A stretch of 64,000 nucleotides of DNA from a virus, in the IMG/VR virus record IMGVR_UViG_3300046804_005083, positions 53,153 through 117,152 of that record. One strand, written 5' to 3'. The notes under the pieces are model-generated. The model was given only the letters and a program-made list of their open reading frames with translations, searched no databases and was not told where the DNA came from. Position numbers and translations under genes: made by a program. This document shows, one piece after another, positions 42,394 through 52,800 of this stretch; position 1 is the stretch's first letter; the number at the start of each line of letters is the position of its first letter.

Positions 42394-43047
42394 ATGAGTC
42401 TAATGATTGCTCTCCCTTGTCATGGGGGAATTGTGAGTGAAAAAACAACAATGAGTTTATTCAATCTAGGCAAACTTCTTGCTAGAAATAATATTTCTCA
42501 CGGACTTTTAACACAGGCAAATTCTTCTTTAATTACAATTGGAAGATCTAAGTGTGTTAATTTTTTCTTGAATAATACAGAACACGAATATCTTCTTTTC
42601 TTAGACAGTGATATTGGTTTCAATCCAGAAGATGTATTAAAACTTTTATCTCATCAAGTTGATATTGTTTCTGGTGCTTATCCAATGAAAACGATACCTA
42701 TTCGGTATTGCATTGATATACTGCAACCAGAAGAACGAAAAGGTGATTTAATTAAAATTGGTGGAAATGGAATGGGATTTGTTCTTATTCATCGCAATGT
42801 GTTTTTGAATATATCACAAAATTTTCCAGAACTTAAATACATTCCACCAACAAATGATAGCAATTATTCACCAACACAAGCAGAGTTAAATAATTCATAT
42901 CATTATTTTATGGAGCACAAAGAAAATAATTCCTTTATGAGTGAGGACAAAAGTTTCTTTTTCCGTGCTAAAATGTTAGGATATGATATATGGTTAGATA
43001 CATCAATTAAATTGCAACACATTGGTTCACATATTTTTACTGAGTAA
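42394..43047 (+). CDS. GT-A-fold glycosyltransferase
   Basis: A 217-residue glycosyltransferase-like protein. It has MIALPCHGGIVSEKTTMS at the N-terminus, GRSKCVNFFLNN, and a metal/nucleotide-sugar site EYLLFLDSDIGFNPEDVLKL in which LDSD is the DxD motif. GNGMGFVLIHRNVF and MSEDKSFFFRAKMLGYDIWL follow, the acceptor/catalytic side of GT2-like enzymes. The donor sugar cannot be read from sequence. It starts after a late promoter and lies between two fibre genes, four bases from another glycosyltransferase, so modification of virion fibres is the favoured role over host-wall synthesis. Confidence 0.75.
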   Translation: MSLMIALPCHGGIVSEKTTMSLFNLGKLLARNNISHGLLTQANSSLITIGRSKCVNFFLNNTEHEYLLFLDSDIGFNPEDVLKLLSHQVDIVSGAYPMKTIPIRYCIDILQPEERKGDLIKIGGNGMGFVLIHRNVFLNISQNFPELKYIPPTNDSNYSPTQAELNNSYHYFMEHKENNSFMSEDKSFFFRAKMLGYDIWLDTSIKLQHIGSHIFTE

Positions 43048-43050
43048 CTT

Positions 43051-45453
43051 ATGAAATCTGGAGCAAGTGAAAGTTCTTATCATTACCTTTCACAACACTA
43101 TGTAATTCCCGAAGATGTAGAAGTATCACATCTTCCAGAAGTTCTTAAAAAATCAAATAAACCTTACAAGATTTTATGGGGTCAACACGCATATGACCAA
43201 CCAGTCTTTGTAAATTTTAATCACAAAGATGTGACTCATATTGTTTCACCATCACATTGGGCAAAAGAGCAACTCATCAAGTATCATAATGTTCCAAAGA
43301 ATAAAATTACTGTTATTCCAACTGGAGTCAGTGATAGTTTTATCTTTAGTGAAAATAAAACAAAGACTTTTATTCATACTTCAATTCCTTATAAAGGTCT
43401 AGAACTTCTTCCTTCAATTATTCGTCGTATTCATATAAAGCATCCCGATGCAAAGTTCAAAATCTTTTCATCAATGTCTTTGTATGGACCTTCTAATGAC
43501 CCTTATATTGAATTGTATGAAGAACTTAAGACTTTACCAAATGTAGAGTATTCTGCAGCAGTAGATCAAGAGGAACTTGTAAAGCACTATCAAGAATCAG
43601 CATTTTTTATTCATCCTAATATTTGGGAAGAGACCTTCTGTGTTTCAATGACCGAAGCAATGAAGTGTGGTGCATATCCAATTATTACAAACATTGGTGC
43701 ATTGGAAGAAGTTGCTGGTGAAAACTTTGCATCTGTTGTACCGATTGATGGTAACAGGACATCAAAAGGATATGAGGTTACTGAGAACTTTCTAAATACA
43801 TTTGCAGAGGTTTGTTGCACTGCTCTAGATTATTTTGAGGTAGATAGAACTTATTATAATCAAATCTCTAAATCACTTTCCAATCATATTTCACAAAAGT
43901 GTGATTGGAAAAAAGTTGCAAAACAATGGGAGAAACTCATCAATACTGTTTGTAGTCCTAATGTATTTTTTAGGGACAACAGTGTTGATAAGTCAATTTA
44001 TGATGAAGTTTATATTCAAAATGTTTATGAAATTGAAACCCTAAATGAAGATGATGTTATTGTGGATATTGGTTCTCATTGTGGATATTTTTCCAAATTG
44101 TGTCTGGATAAAGGAAGTAAAAATGTAATTTCCTTTGAAGCAGATGAAAGTAACTACCAATGTTATCTAAAAAATCTATCCAAATATCAGGGATGGAAGT
44201 GTAACAATATTGCTGTTTGGAAAAGAACTTGCGATGAAGTTCCTTTTTACACTTATCCTCACAGTGAAAATACAGGACTTAACTCTTTTTACAAAAATCC
44301 TTATATGAATTCCTATAAGGAAGTGAAAGTTAAAACAATTTCTTTAGATGATATTTTATCTTCTTATAATAAAATTAAACTATTGAAAATTGATGCTGAA
44401 GGAAGTGAATATGATATTTTGATGAATTCAAAAGAAATTGAAAAAATTGAAAGTATTGTTGGAGAATATCATAATGATATGACCGACAAAACTATGGATG
44501 ATTTGAAAACATATTTGACCAATAAAAACTTTATCATATATAAAACAGTTAAATTTAATCAAACTAGTGGATTATTTTTTGCAAAACACAAGTCTAAAAT
44601 GAATGGAGAAACTATGACTACTGAGAATACTGCATTGACTTATCAACCTATTTCAGCACAACAAGCAGTAATGGATGAAGATTATCTTCATAAGGCATTT
44701 CAAAATGTAATGAAGTGGGAAGAGAGTGATAAAGAACTTGCACAAGGCAGAACAAACTTCCAGTTAGAAAAGTTTGCTCTACTTGAAACTCATACACTTC
44801 CTGTTGCTTTTGAAAATACACTGAAAGCACGAAGGCAAATGGCGGAAGGTTATATGTATAAACTCATTGAGATGAAAGAAAAGGTTCGTGAGTTTGAATA
44901 CAAGTGGAAAGACCAAGATAGAACTCAACCAATCTTCTGGGAAGAAAGTGGTCCTGGTGGTGGTTCAAAGAAACTGCATTGGTTTGACCTGGATGAGCTA
45001 TCACTCACACATTACCTAAAGTCTTGTGAACTTGAGATTCGTGACCGTCTTCATCAAATGGAGCACTTGGATAAAATTTTAGATAAACTAATGGAACAGA
45101 ATGGTGGAAAACCAATCACCAGAGAGCAATTCCTGGAAGGCGATGCTCTGTATTGGGAAAGAAGATTTGCAGACCAAGCAATGGATGAAATGATTGCTGC
45201 ACAGACTGGTATTTCCATTGGTAACCTTCACAGTATGCGTCGTGCTTCTGCACCTGCAATTGTTGATAAGAGAAATGAACTTCCAGAAGGTTATCTACCA
45301 TTGAATAAAATGTTGGATAGTCCACACGGTAAAATGGAATTCTTGAATGATTTGCAAAGAAAAGTTCTTACAGGTATTCAAGAAGTTACTGGTCAAAATT
45401 TGGGTATGATTACTGGTAGCCCTGAGGAGCAAAGAAAACTGGAAGGTAACTGA
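43051..45453 (+). CDS. fusion: GT4 glycosyltransferase, FkbM methyltransferase, coiled-coil virion-like domain
   Basis: An 800-residue three-part protein. Residues about 1-300 are a GT-B glycosyltransferase of the GT4 type (VSPSHWAKEQLIKYHNVPKN, VIPTGVSD, then HPNIWEETFCVSMTEAMKCG). Residues about 325-510 are an FkbM-type SAM methyltransferase (DVIVDIGSHCGYFSKL, then KLLKIDAEGSEYDIL). Residues about 522-800 are helical, without enzyme motifs, and look like a separate phage structural or scaffold-like protein (QQAVMDEDYLHKAF, REQFLEGDALYWERRF). An in-frame ATG at 44614 with GGAGA before it could start this last part on its own. The fusion suggests that an enzyme is tethered to a virion component. 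Confidence 0.7.
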   Translation: MKSGASESSYHYLSQHYVIPEDVEVSHLPEVLKKSNKPYKILWGQHAYDQPVFVNFNHKDVTHIVSPSHWAKEQLIKYHNVPKNKITVIPTGVSDSFIFSENKTKTFIHTSIPYKGLELLPSIIRRIHIKHPDAKFKIFSSMSLYGPSNDPYIELYEELKTLPNVEYSAAVDQEELVKHYQESAFFIHPNIWEETFCVSMTEAMKCGAYPIITNIGALEEVAGENFASVVPIDGNRTSKGYEVTENFLNTFAEVCCTALDYFEVDRTYYNQISKSLSNHISQKCDWKKVAKQWEKLINTVCSPNVFFRDNSVDKSIYDEVYIQNVYEIETLNEDDVIVDIGSHCGYFSKLCLDKGSKNVISFEADESNYQCYLKNLSKYQGWKCNNIAVWKRTCDEVPFYTYPHSENTGLNSFYKNPYMNSYKEVKVKTISLDDILSSYNKIKLLKIDAEGSEYDILMNSKEIEKIESIVGEYHNDMTDKTMDDLKTYLTNKNFIIYKTVKFNQTSGLFFAKHKSKMNGETMTTENTALTYQPISAQQAVMDEDYLHKAFQNVMKWEESDKELAQGRTNFQLEKFALLETHTLPVAFENTLKARRQMAEGYMYKLIEMKEKVREFEYKWKDQDRTQPIFWEESGPGGGSKKLHWFDLDELSLTHYLKSCELEIRDRLHQMEHLDKILDKLMEQNGGKPITREQFLEGDALYWERRFADQAMDEMIAAQTGISIGNLHSMRRASAPAIVDKRNELPEGYLPLNKMLDSPHGKMEFLNDLQRKVLTGIQEVTGQNLGMITGSPEEQRKLEGN

Positions 45454-45454
45454 G

Positions 45455-45988
45455 GTGAATCAAAAGTTTATGATTATTGATGACTTTTATGATATTGCTC
45501 ATCAGTATCATCAAAGTTTCTTTAGTAAACAGTGTATGATAACTGAAGAGACGACTCAAAAACTTTCTTATATTTTGAGTCGTCCTTTGAAAATTGTAGA
45601 AGCATTTAATGAAGTTACATTTGAGAATAATGAAAATCCAATCACTGCAAATACTGCTTGTGATTGGATTGCTGTAATTTATTTAACATTACCACCTAAT
45701 TGTGTAATGAAAAAGGGATTGAGTTTTCATATTCATAAGAAAACAAGACTTGATAATTTTCCAAATGAGTATGCCTGCCAAATTAATGGTTGGCAGAATA
45801 TGGATGATATTGTAAAGTCTTTTGATGTGGATAATGAGAATGAATGGGAAGAATATGCAAATGTGTTTGTAAAATATAATCGTTGTGTGTTATTCAAAGC
45901 AGATTATTGGCATTCTTATGGATATGGTTTTGGTAGTGAAATAAATAACTCAATGCTATACCAGAAGTTGTTAATAAAAAATGCCTAG
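45455..45988 (+). CDS. DUF6445-like protein (2OG-Fe(II) oxygenase-like fold)
   Basis: A 177-residue protein beginning at GTG; an ATG at 45470 is an alternative. FMIIDDFYDIAHQYHQSFF resembles the usual start of DUF6445 proteins. The middle block DWIAVIYLTLPPNCVMKKGL, then FHIHKKTRLDN and, near the end, LFKADYWHSYGYGFG match the fold seen in the gene at 47926. The first iron-ligand region is less complete than in that paralogue, so activity is uncertain. Its 3' end overlaps the first kelch-like gene by eight bases, which indicates coupled translation. Confidence 0.6.
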   Translation: MNQKFMIIDDFYDIAHQYHQSFFSKQCMITEETTQKLSYILSRPLKIVEAFNEVTFENNENPITANTACDWIAVIYLTLPPNCVMKKGLSFHIHKKTRLDNFPNEYACQINGWQNMDDIVKSFDVDNENEWEEYANVFVKYNRCVLFKADYWHSYGYGFGSEINNSMLYQKLLIKNA

Positions 45989-47906
45989 TCCAAGGGGGAT
46001 ATTTCGACTTAAGCAAGTATATGAAGAGCAATTAAGTAATAATTGGTCAGTAAAAAGTGATGTATGGTTATCAACTCCTCAAGGAACCATAAACTTTGGA
46101 TCTGGTGCAGTAGCAACTCCACAGACTGGTTACTTTGGTGGAGGTAATCCTGGACCATATTCAACAGTAGATCGTATAGATTACTCCAATGATACAGCAA
46201 CAGCAGTCGCAAAAGGACCATTAAGTGTCGGTAGATATTTCTTAGCAGCAACAGGAAACAGTTCTTATGGTTACTTTGGTGGTGGTGCTACAGTATCAAC
46301 AGTAGACCGTATAGATTATGCTAATGATACTGCAACTGCATCACCAAAAGGACCATTGAGTCTTGCTAGATATGGTGTAGTAGCAACAGGTAACAGTTCT
46401 TATGGTTACTTTGGTGGTGGTAACGGACCCGTATCAACAGTAGACCGTATAGATTATGCTAATGATACTGCAACTGCATCACCTAAAGGACCATTGGGTC
46501 CTGCCAGAATAAGACCTGCAGCAACAGGTAATAGTTCTTATGGTTACTTTGGTGGTGGGTTTTTTCCTAGTCCAGGATCAAGAGTAGACCGTATTGATTA
46601 CTCTAATGATACTGCAACAGCATCACCAAAAGGACCATTGAGTCTTGCTAGATATGACTTAGCAGCAACAGGAAACAGTTCTTATGGTTACTTTGGTGGT
46701 GGTTATCCTACAGTATCAAGAGTAGATCGTATTGATTACTCTAATGATACAGCAACAGCAGTCGCAAAAGGACCATTGAGTGCGGCAAAATATGGTCCAG
46801 GTGCAACAGGTAATAGTTCTTATGGTTACTTTGGTGGTGGTGCTCCTGGTACATATTCGACAGTAGACCGTATTGATTATGCTAATGATACTGCAACAGC
46901 ATCACCTAAAGGTCCATTGAGTGCTGCTAGAAGATATTTCGCAGCATCAAGTGCAAGAGCAAATGCACTTCCATCAACAAATACTACATTACCACCAGCA
47001 AATTTCCCAACTCAAAGTTATCCAGTCACATTCTATGGTTACTTTGGTGGTGGATATGTTTCTAGTTATGTATCAACAGTAGACCGTGTTGATTATGCTA
47101 ATGATATTGCAACAGCATCACCTAAAGGACCATTGAGTCTTGCTAGAGGATACTTAGCAGCAACAGGTAATAGTTCTTATGGATACTTTGGTGGTGGATA
47201 TCTAGTATCAACAGTAGACCGTATAAATTATTCTAATGATACTGCAACAGCAGTCGCAAAAGGACCATTGAGTCTTGCTAGATATGGTTTAGCATCAACA
47301 GGAAACAGTTCTTATGGTTACTTTGGTGGTGGTTTTGCTCCTGGTGCAGTATCAACAGTAGATCGTATTGATTATGCTAATGATACAGCAACAGCAGTCG
47401 CAAAAGGACCATTGAGTGCTGCTAGACAATACTTAGCAGCAACAGGTAACAGTTCTTATGGATACTTTGGTGGTGGTGGTGGTGCTGGAGTATCAAGAGT
47501 AGATCGTATTGATTACTCTAATGATACTGCTACTGCATCACCTAAAGGACCATTGAGTCTTGCTAGATTTGGTTTAATTGCAACAGGTAATAGTTCTTAT
47601 GGATACTTTGGTGGTGGTAATCCTGGTCCAGTATCAAGAGTAGACCGTATTGATTATGCTAATGATACCGCAACTGCATCACCAAAAGGACCACTAAGTG
47701 CTGCTAGAAGATACTTAGCAGCAACAGGAAACAGTTCTTATGGTTACTTTGGTGGTGGTTTGAATCCTGGTGGTTATTTTTCAACAGTAGATCGTATTGA
47801 TTACTCTAATGATACAGCAACAGCATCTGTAAAAGGACCATTAAGTGCTGCTAGAGGGTATTATCCAGCAGCAACCTCAGCAGCAGCAAACGGATTACCA
47901 CAATAA
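45981..47906 (+). CDS. kelch-like YFGGG-repeat adhesin A (two six-repeat modules)
   Basis: A 641-residue protein. The N-terminal 35 residues (RGIFRLKQVYEEQLSNNW, VKSDVWLS) are shared with the larger paralogue at 49844 and probably anchor it to the virion. Then come twelve repeats of about 46-50 residues: YGYFGGG, a variable loop, VDRIDYxNDTATA, xPKGPLS, a variable LARYxxAATG segment and NSS. They form two groups of six, separated by a non-repeat linker (about 46940-47032, ARANALPSTNTTLPPANFPT). This is the expected sequence form of two six-bladed beta-propellers. A role in receptor or glycan binding is inferred. It ends ANGLPQ at a late-promoter box. Confidence 0.7.
   Translation: MPSPRGIFRLKQVYEEQLSNNWSVKSDVWLSTPQGTINFGSGAVATPQTGYFGGGNPGPYSTVDRIDYSNDTATAVAKGPLSVGRYFLAATGNSSYGYFGGGATVSTVDRIDYANDTATASPKGPLSLARYGVVATGNSSYGYFGGGNGPVSTVDRIDYANDTATASPKGPLGPARIRPAATGNSSYGYFGGGFFPSPGSRVDRIDYSNDTATASPKGPLSLARYDLAATGNSSYGYFGGGYPTVSRVDRIDYSNDTATAVAKGPLSAAKYGPGATGNSSYGYFGGGAPGTYSTVDRIDYANDTATASPKGPLSAARRYFAASSARANALPSTNTTLPPANFPTQSYPVTFYGYFGGGYVSSYVSTVDRVDYANDIATASPKGPLSLARGYLAATGNSSYGYFGGGYLVSTVDRINYSNDTATAVAKGPLSLARYGLASTGNSSYGYFGGGFAPGAVSTVDRIDYANDTATAVAKGPLSAARQYLAATGNSSYGYFGGGGGAGVSRVDRIDYSNDTATASPKGPLSLARFGLIATGNSSYGYFGGGNPGPVSRVDRIDYANDTATASPKGPLSAARRYLAATGNSSYGYFGGGLNPGGYFSTVDRIDYSNDTATASVKGPLSAARGYYPAATSAAANGLPQ
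46126..47880 (+). repeat. twelve tandem kelch-like coding repeats
   Basis: Repeats of about 140-150 bases with nearly invariant framework codons and two short variable segments per unit. There are six units before and six after a linker at about 46940-47032. Confidence 0.85.
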
Positions 47907-47909
47907 ATA
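47902..47909 (+). promoter_or_regulatory. late promoter box
   Basis: AATAAATA overlapping the stop of the kelch-like gene, 16 bases before the ATG at 47926, within the 19-base segment shared with 42354-42372. Confidence 0.55.
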
Positions 47910-47925
47910 CTCAAAAATCTTTATT

Positions 47926-48543
47926 ATGAAACAAAATATTATTGTTGTTGATGATTTTTATTCAAATCCACAAGAAGTTAGAGATTTTGCTTTAAAGGCA
48001 GAATATCCAGAACCAGAAGATAACTATACATATCCAGGAAGAAACTCAAACGATTCTTATTACTCACAAGATATTCATAAGTCTTTTGAGAATGTGGTCA
48101 AGGAACAACTTATTCCTGCAGATAAGAATGGATATTTTCGCATTTCATTAGCAACAGATTCTCATCGTCAAGATGTTCACGTAGATCCATCTTGGGAATG
48201 GGGTGCTGTAATTTATATGTCTTCACCAGAAGATTGTGTTGATGAGGGTGGTACATCATTCTGGAAACATAATGCTCTTCAAAGTGAAAATATTCCAAAA
48301 ACCGATGAAGAAGCACAGTTTTATGGATATCCAACTTATAAAGAATGTTGGTGGACAACTGTATATGGTGATGGTTTAGATCGTTCAAAGTGGACTCGTT
48401 ACTTTCTGTGCCCGATGAGATATAATAGATTAGTATTGTTTCGTACTCATTTATGGCATTCTCATAATTTTAATTTTGGGAACACTCTTGAAAACGGTAG
48501 ATTAGTTCAGTTATTTTTCTTTAATCCAGTTAAGGAGTGGTAG
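47926..48543 (+). CDS. DUF6445 protein (2OG-Fe(II) oxygenase-like)
   Basis: A 205-residue protein. I start at ATG 47926, after the late box; a longer frame reaches back into the kelch-like gene and is not credible. It begins NIIVVDDFYSNPQEVRDFAL, then has FRISLATDSHRQDVHVDPSW with an HxD pair (HVD), WGAVIYMSSPEDC, and a distal LFRTHLWHSHNFNFGN with the second histidine. An HxD...H triad of this kind binds iron in 2OG oxygenases. The substrate is unknown. Placement between the two kelch-like genes suggests fibre modification. Confidence 0.68.
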   Translation: MKQNIIVVDDFYSNPQEVRDFALKAEYPEPEDNYTYPGRNSNDSYYSQDIHKSFENVVKEQLIPADKNGYFRISLATDSHRQDVHVDPSWEWGAVIYMSSPEDCVDEGGTSFWKHNALQSENIPKTDEEAQFYGYPTYKECWWTTVYGDGLDRSKWTRYFLCPMRYNRLVLFRTHLWHSHNFNFGNTLENGRLVQLFFFNPVKEW

Positions 48544-48544
48544 A

Positions 48545-49027
48545 ATGTATAGAGCATATTATGTTCCAAAATTTCCAGTTTCTTATATTACAGATGATGG
48601 AAGAGATTTATGGATTAATGATCCAAATCACATAAGACATCAATGTGGATTTCTTCAGGCAATTCTAGAACACATAGATAATACAAAACACATTGATCCA
48701 ATAAAAATTGTTATTCCAGTTGAGGGGCAAGTTCAGGCAGGACCAGCAGGAACATCAAGACTTTATGCTCTTACACATTTGAGAGGTTATACACACGTTC
48801 CTGCAATTGTATCCACTACACAATATTTTGAATGGTTTGGTGATGATGTTGTAGAAATTATTGATAAAGAGCAAATAAGGTCTTATCTTTTATTAGAACC
48901 AGCAGATTATAATATTGAACCAGATGGAAAAGCATTTTGGCATAATCATAATCCAAATGAAAAGCAAATGAGAGAAACATATAAAATTTCTCCAGAAACA
49001 TTTGAAAAATTATTGAGATGTATATGA
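48545..49027 (+). CDS. ParB/sulfiredoxin-like protein
   Basis: A 160-residue protein. The core IKIVIPVEGQVQAGPAGTSR, then LYALTHLRGYTHVPAIVST, resembles the ParB N-terminal fold, in which a loop (GPAGTSRL here) is followed by a helix and the strand VPAIV. ParB-like domains are now known as CTPases, and the related sulfiredoxins are ATP-dependent, so nucleotide-dependent chemistry is possible. An aromatic, His-rich tail (KAFWHNHNPNEKQM) follows. It starts one base after the previous stop and overlaps the sulfotransferase start, so it lies inside the modification operon. It may make an activated donor for its neighbours, but this is speculative. Confidence 0.5.
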   Translation: MYRAYYVPKFPVSYITDDGRDLWINDPNHIRHQCGFLQAILEHIDNTKHIDPIKIVIPVEGQVQAGPAGTSRLYALTHLRGYTHVPAIVSTTQYFEWFGDDVVEIIDKEQIRSYLLLEPADYNIEPDGKAFWHNHNPNEKQMRETYKISPETFEKLLRCI

Positions 49028-49854
49028 ATAAGACTTATCATTTTATGGCGGGACTTCCACGATCAGGAAGCACACTACTCAAAAGTATTTTAGATCAAAA
49101 TCCTAATATTCACGCAAATCCAGTAAGTCCTGTGATGGAATTGATGTATCATACTGAAGAATATTTGAAAAAAAGTGAGCAATATCTAGGATATCCAAAA
49201 CCAAAAAGTGCCTATAAAATTATTAGTAGTTATATTGATAATTATTATTTTGACCGTGAAGAACCAGTTATTATAGATCATTGTCGTGCCTGGACAAATA
49301 ATATAGAAAGAATTAAAACTTATATTACACCAAATCCAAAAATCATTTGTCCTGTAAGAGATATTGTTGAAATTCTTACATCTTTTATTACAATGGTTCA
49401 TCGTAATGATGATCAAGTTTCATTTATAGATCAACATTTGATAGAAAAAGGTGTTACTGTAGATGATGATAATCGTTGTCAGTATTTAATGAGTGATGAT
49501 GGAATCGTAGAACAAGCACTATGGGCACAAGGACAGGCATTTATTAAAAATGATACTCGTCATTTATTAATGATTGAATATAATGATTTGGTGAATACTC
49601 CAGATGAAACAATGAAAAGAATTTATGATTTCTTAGAGATGGATTATTACAATCATAACTTTAGTAATGTTGAAAATAATCATCGTGAGAATGATGACCA
49701 GTGGTATTTAAAAGATATGCACTATGTGAGAAAGGAAGTTAAAAAAATATCTAAAAAACCAGAAGATGTATTATCACCCTATATTTTAAATAAATATAAA
49801 AAACTGGAATACTGGAAGTATCCCGAGAGTCCTTATTTAATAAATGGCAACTAA
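49024..49854 (+). CDS. PAPS-dependent sulfotransferase
   Basis: A 276-residue protein of the sulfotransferase family, which transfers sulfate from PAPS to a hydroxyl or amine. The 5'-phosphosulfate loop is MAGLPRSGSTLLKSIL near the N-terminus. The 3'-phosphate-binding region is KIICPVRDIVEILTSFI (R at the usual position, followed by Ser-like residues). LLMIEYNDLVNTPDETMKRI is the third conserved block. The ATG at 49024 overlaps the upstream stop (ATGA); 49018 is an alternative. Its 3' end overlaps the giant kelch-like gene by 11 bases. A virion-protein or glycan target is therefore likely, although the substrate is unknown. Confidence 0.78.
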   Translation: MNKTYHFMAGLPRSGSTLLKSILDQNPNIHANPVSPVMELMYHTEEYLKKSEQYLGYPKPKSAYKIISSYIDNYYFDREEPVIIDHCRAWTNNIERIKTYITPNPKIICPVRDIVEILTSFITMVHRNDDQVSFIDQHLIEKGVTVDDDNRCQYLMSDDGIVEQALWAQGQAFIKNDTRHLLMIEYNDLVNTPDETMKRIYDFLEMDYYNHNFSNVENNHRENDDQWYLKDMHYVRKEVKKISKKPEDVLSPYILNKYKKLEYWKYPESPYLINGN

Positions 49855-52800
49855 TACAAGAGGAATATTTGCACTTTTAGATGTAAGAGAAAGACAAAAC
49901 ACAGGATATTGGCCTGTAAAGAGTGGTGTATGGTTAAGTCCAAGCCCTTATTATGGTCCTGCTCCAGATGTTGGTTACTTTGGTGGTGCTCAACCTGCAA
50001 ATTCAACAGTAGACCGTGTTGATTACTCTAATGATACTGCAACAGCATCAGTAAGAGGTCCATTAAGTCTTGCTAGAGGATATCTAGCAGCAACAGGTAG
50101 TAATTCTTATGGTTACTTTGGTGGTGGATGGACTCCTGGTTCAGTATCAACAGTAGACCGTATCAATTACTCTAATGATACTGCAACAGCATCACCTAAA
50201 GGACCATTGAGTCTTGCTAGATATGGTTTAGTAGCAACAGGTAGTAATTCGTATGGTTACTTTGGTGGTGGTCGTGCCGATTATTCGACAGTAGACCGTA
50301 TTGATTACTCTAATGATACTGCAACAGCATCACCTAAAGGACCATTGAGTGCTGCTAGAGGATACTTAGCAGCAACAGGTAACAGTTCTTATGGTTACTT
50401 TGGTGGTGGTCTTACAGTATCAAGAGTAGATCGTATTGATTACTCTAATGATACTGCTACTGCATCACCTAAAGGACCATTGAGTATTGCTAGATATGCT
50501 TTAGCAGCAACAGGTAACAGTTCTTATGGTTATTTTGGTGGTGGTACTCCTGCAAGATCAACAGTAGATCGTATTGATTATGCTAATGATACAGCAACAG
50601 CAGTCGCAAAAGGACCATTGAGTGCTATTAGATATCGTTTAGCAGCAACAGGTAATAGTTCTTTTGGTTACTTTGGTGGTGGTTTTGCTTCATCAACAGT
50701 AGATCGTATTGATTACTCCAATGATACCGCAACAGCAGTTGCAAAAGGACCATTAAGTTCTGCTAGATATTACTTAGCAGCATCAAGTCCTAAAGCAAAT
50801 GCAATCACAAATTCAGTGCTTTTGCCCTCATCAGGAGGAACCATAAACTTTGGAACTGGTACAGTAGCAACTCCAAATACTGGTTACTTTGGTGGTGGTA
50901 CTCCTGGTCCAATATCAACAGTAGATCGTATAGATTACTCTAACGACACAGCAACAGCAGTCGCAAAAGGTCCATTAATTCTTGCTAGACTTTACTTAGC
51001 AGCAACAGGTAATGGTTCTTATGGATACTTTGGTGGTGGTAACGGGCCCGTATCAACAGTAGATCGTATTAATTACTCCAATGATACTACAACTGCATCA
51101 CCTAAGGGTCCATTAAGTGCTGGTAGATATTGGCTTGCTGCAACAGGTAATAATTCTTATGGTTATTTTGCAGCAGGTAGGCCGACTGGAGTATCAACAG
51201 TAGATCGTATAGATTACTCTAATGATACTGCAACTGCATCACCAAAGGGACCATTAAATTCTGGAAAATTAGCATTAACTGCGACCGGAAATCAATCTTA
51301 TGGTTACTTTGGTGGTGGATATGCTTCCATATCAACAGTAGACCGTATTGATTATGCTAATGATACAGCAACAGCATCACCAAAAGGTCTATTAAGTGTT
51401 GGTAAAGGTATGTTTGCTGCAACAGGTAATAGTTCTTATGGTTACTTTGGTGGAGGAAATTATTCAACACCAAATTCTTCTGTAGACCGTATTGATTACT
51501 CTAATGATACAGCAACAGCATCACCAAAGGGACCATTAAGTGCTGGTAGAGGTGGTTTATCTGCAACAGGAACTAGTTCTTATGGATACTTTGGTGGAGG
51601 TAATGGTCCAGTATCAAGAGTAGATCGTATTGATTACTCTAATGATACTGCAACAGCATCACCTAAAGGACCATTGAGTGCTGCTAGAACATATCTTGCA
51701 TCATCAAGTGCAAGAGCAAATGGATTTTCACCAGTGGTTAACACTACATTACCACCAGCAAACACAATATTCCAAAAGTTTCCAGTATTTTTCTATGGGT
51801 ACTTTATTGGAGGTGCTCCTGGTCCATTATCAACAATAGATCGAATTGATTATACAAATGATACAATAACAGCATCTCCAAGAGGAACATTATCAGCTGG
51901 AAGAGCTGGTGGTGCTGGAACTGGTAGTAGTTCTTATGGTTATTTTGGTGGAGGTGCTGTTTCATCTGTTAGTAGAATTGATTACTCTAATGATTCATTA
52001 TTACCATCACCAGGACTCAATCTATTATCAAGAGGTCCATTAAATGTTAGTAGGCAATATTTTGGTGCAGCAGGAAATTATAATTATGGTTGGTTTGGTG
52101 GAGGATCACCATCAATTACTACAGTAGATCGTATTGATTATGCTAATGATACTGCAACAGCATCACCAAAAGGAAATTTAACTTCGGTTACTTTAGGTAA
52201 TGCAGCAACAGGAAATAAAGATTATGGATATTGGGCAGGAGGATATAGTCCTTCTTATAATCAACTAGTAGACCGTATTGATTATGCTAATGATACTGCA
52301 ACAGCACCATCAAGAACAGCATTATCTTCTGCAAGAGGATTATTCTCTGCAACAGGAAACAAAGATTATGGTTACTTTGGTGGAGGATATAATCCTGCTG
52401 CAATATCCACAGTAGATCGTTTAGATTATGCAAATGATACTGTCTTTTTAGTATCAAAAGGACCATTGAGTGCTGCAAGATATGGTTTAGCGGCAACAGG
52501 AAACACAACTAATGGTTACTTTGGTGGTGGTGCTCCTGGTACATATTCGACAGTAGACCGTATTGATTACTCTAATGATACTGCTACTGCATCACCTAAA
52601 GGACCATTGAGTCTTGCTAGATATTATTTTGGAGCAAATACATCAATTATTAATCTTCTTGATTATGCTTCTTATACTCCTTCTTCAGCACCAGCAACAC
52701 CACCACCTACAAGTGCTTACTTTGGTGGTGGTAATGATGATACAAAAGCACTTCAAAGCATTGAAAGAATTGATTATGCAAATGATACTGCAACGGCAAC

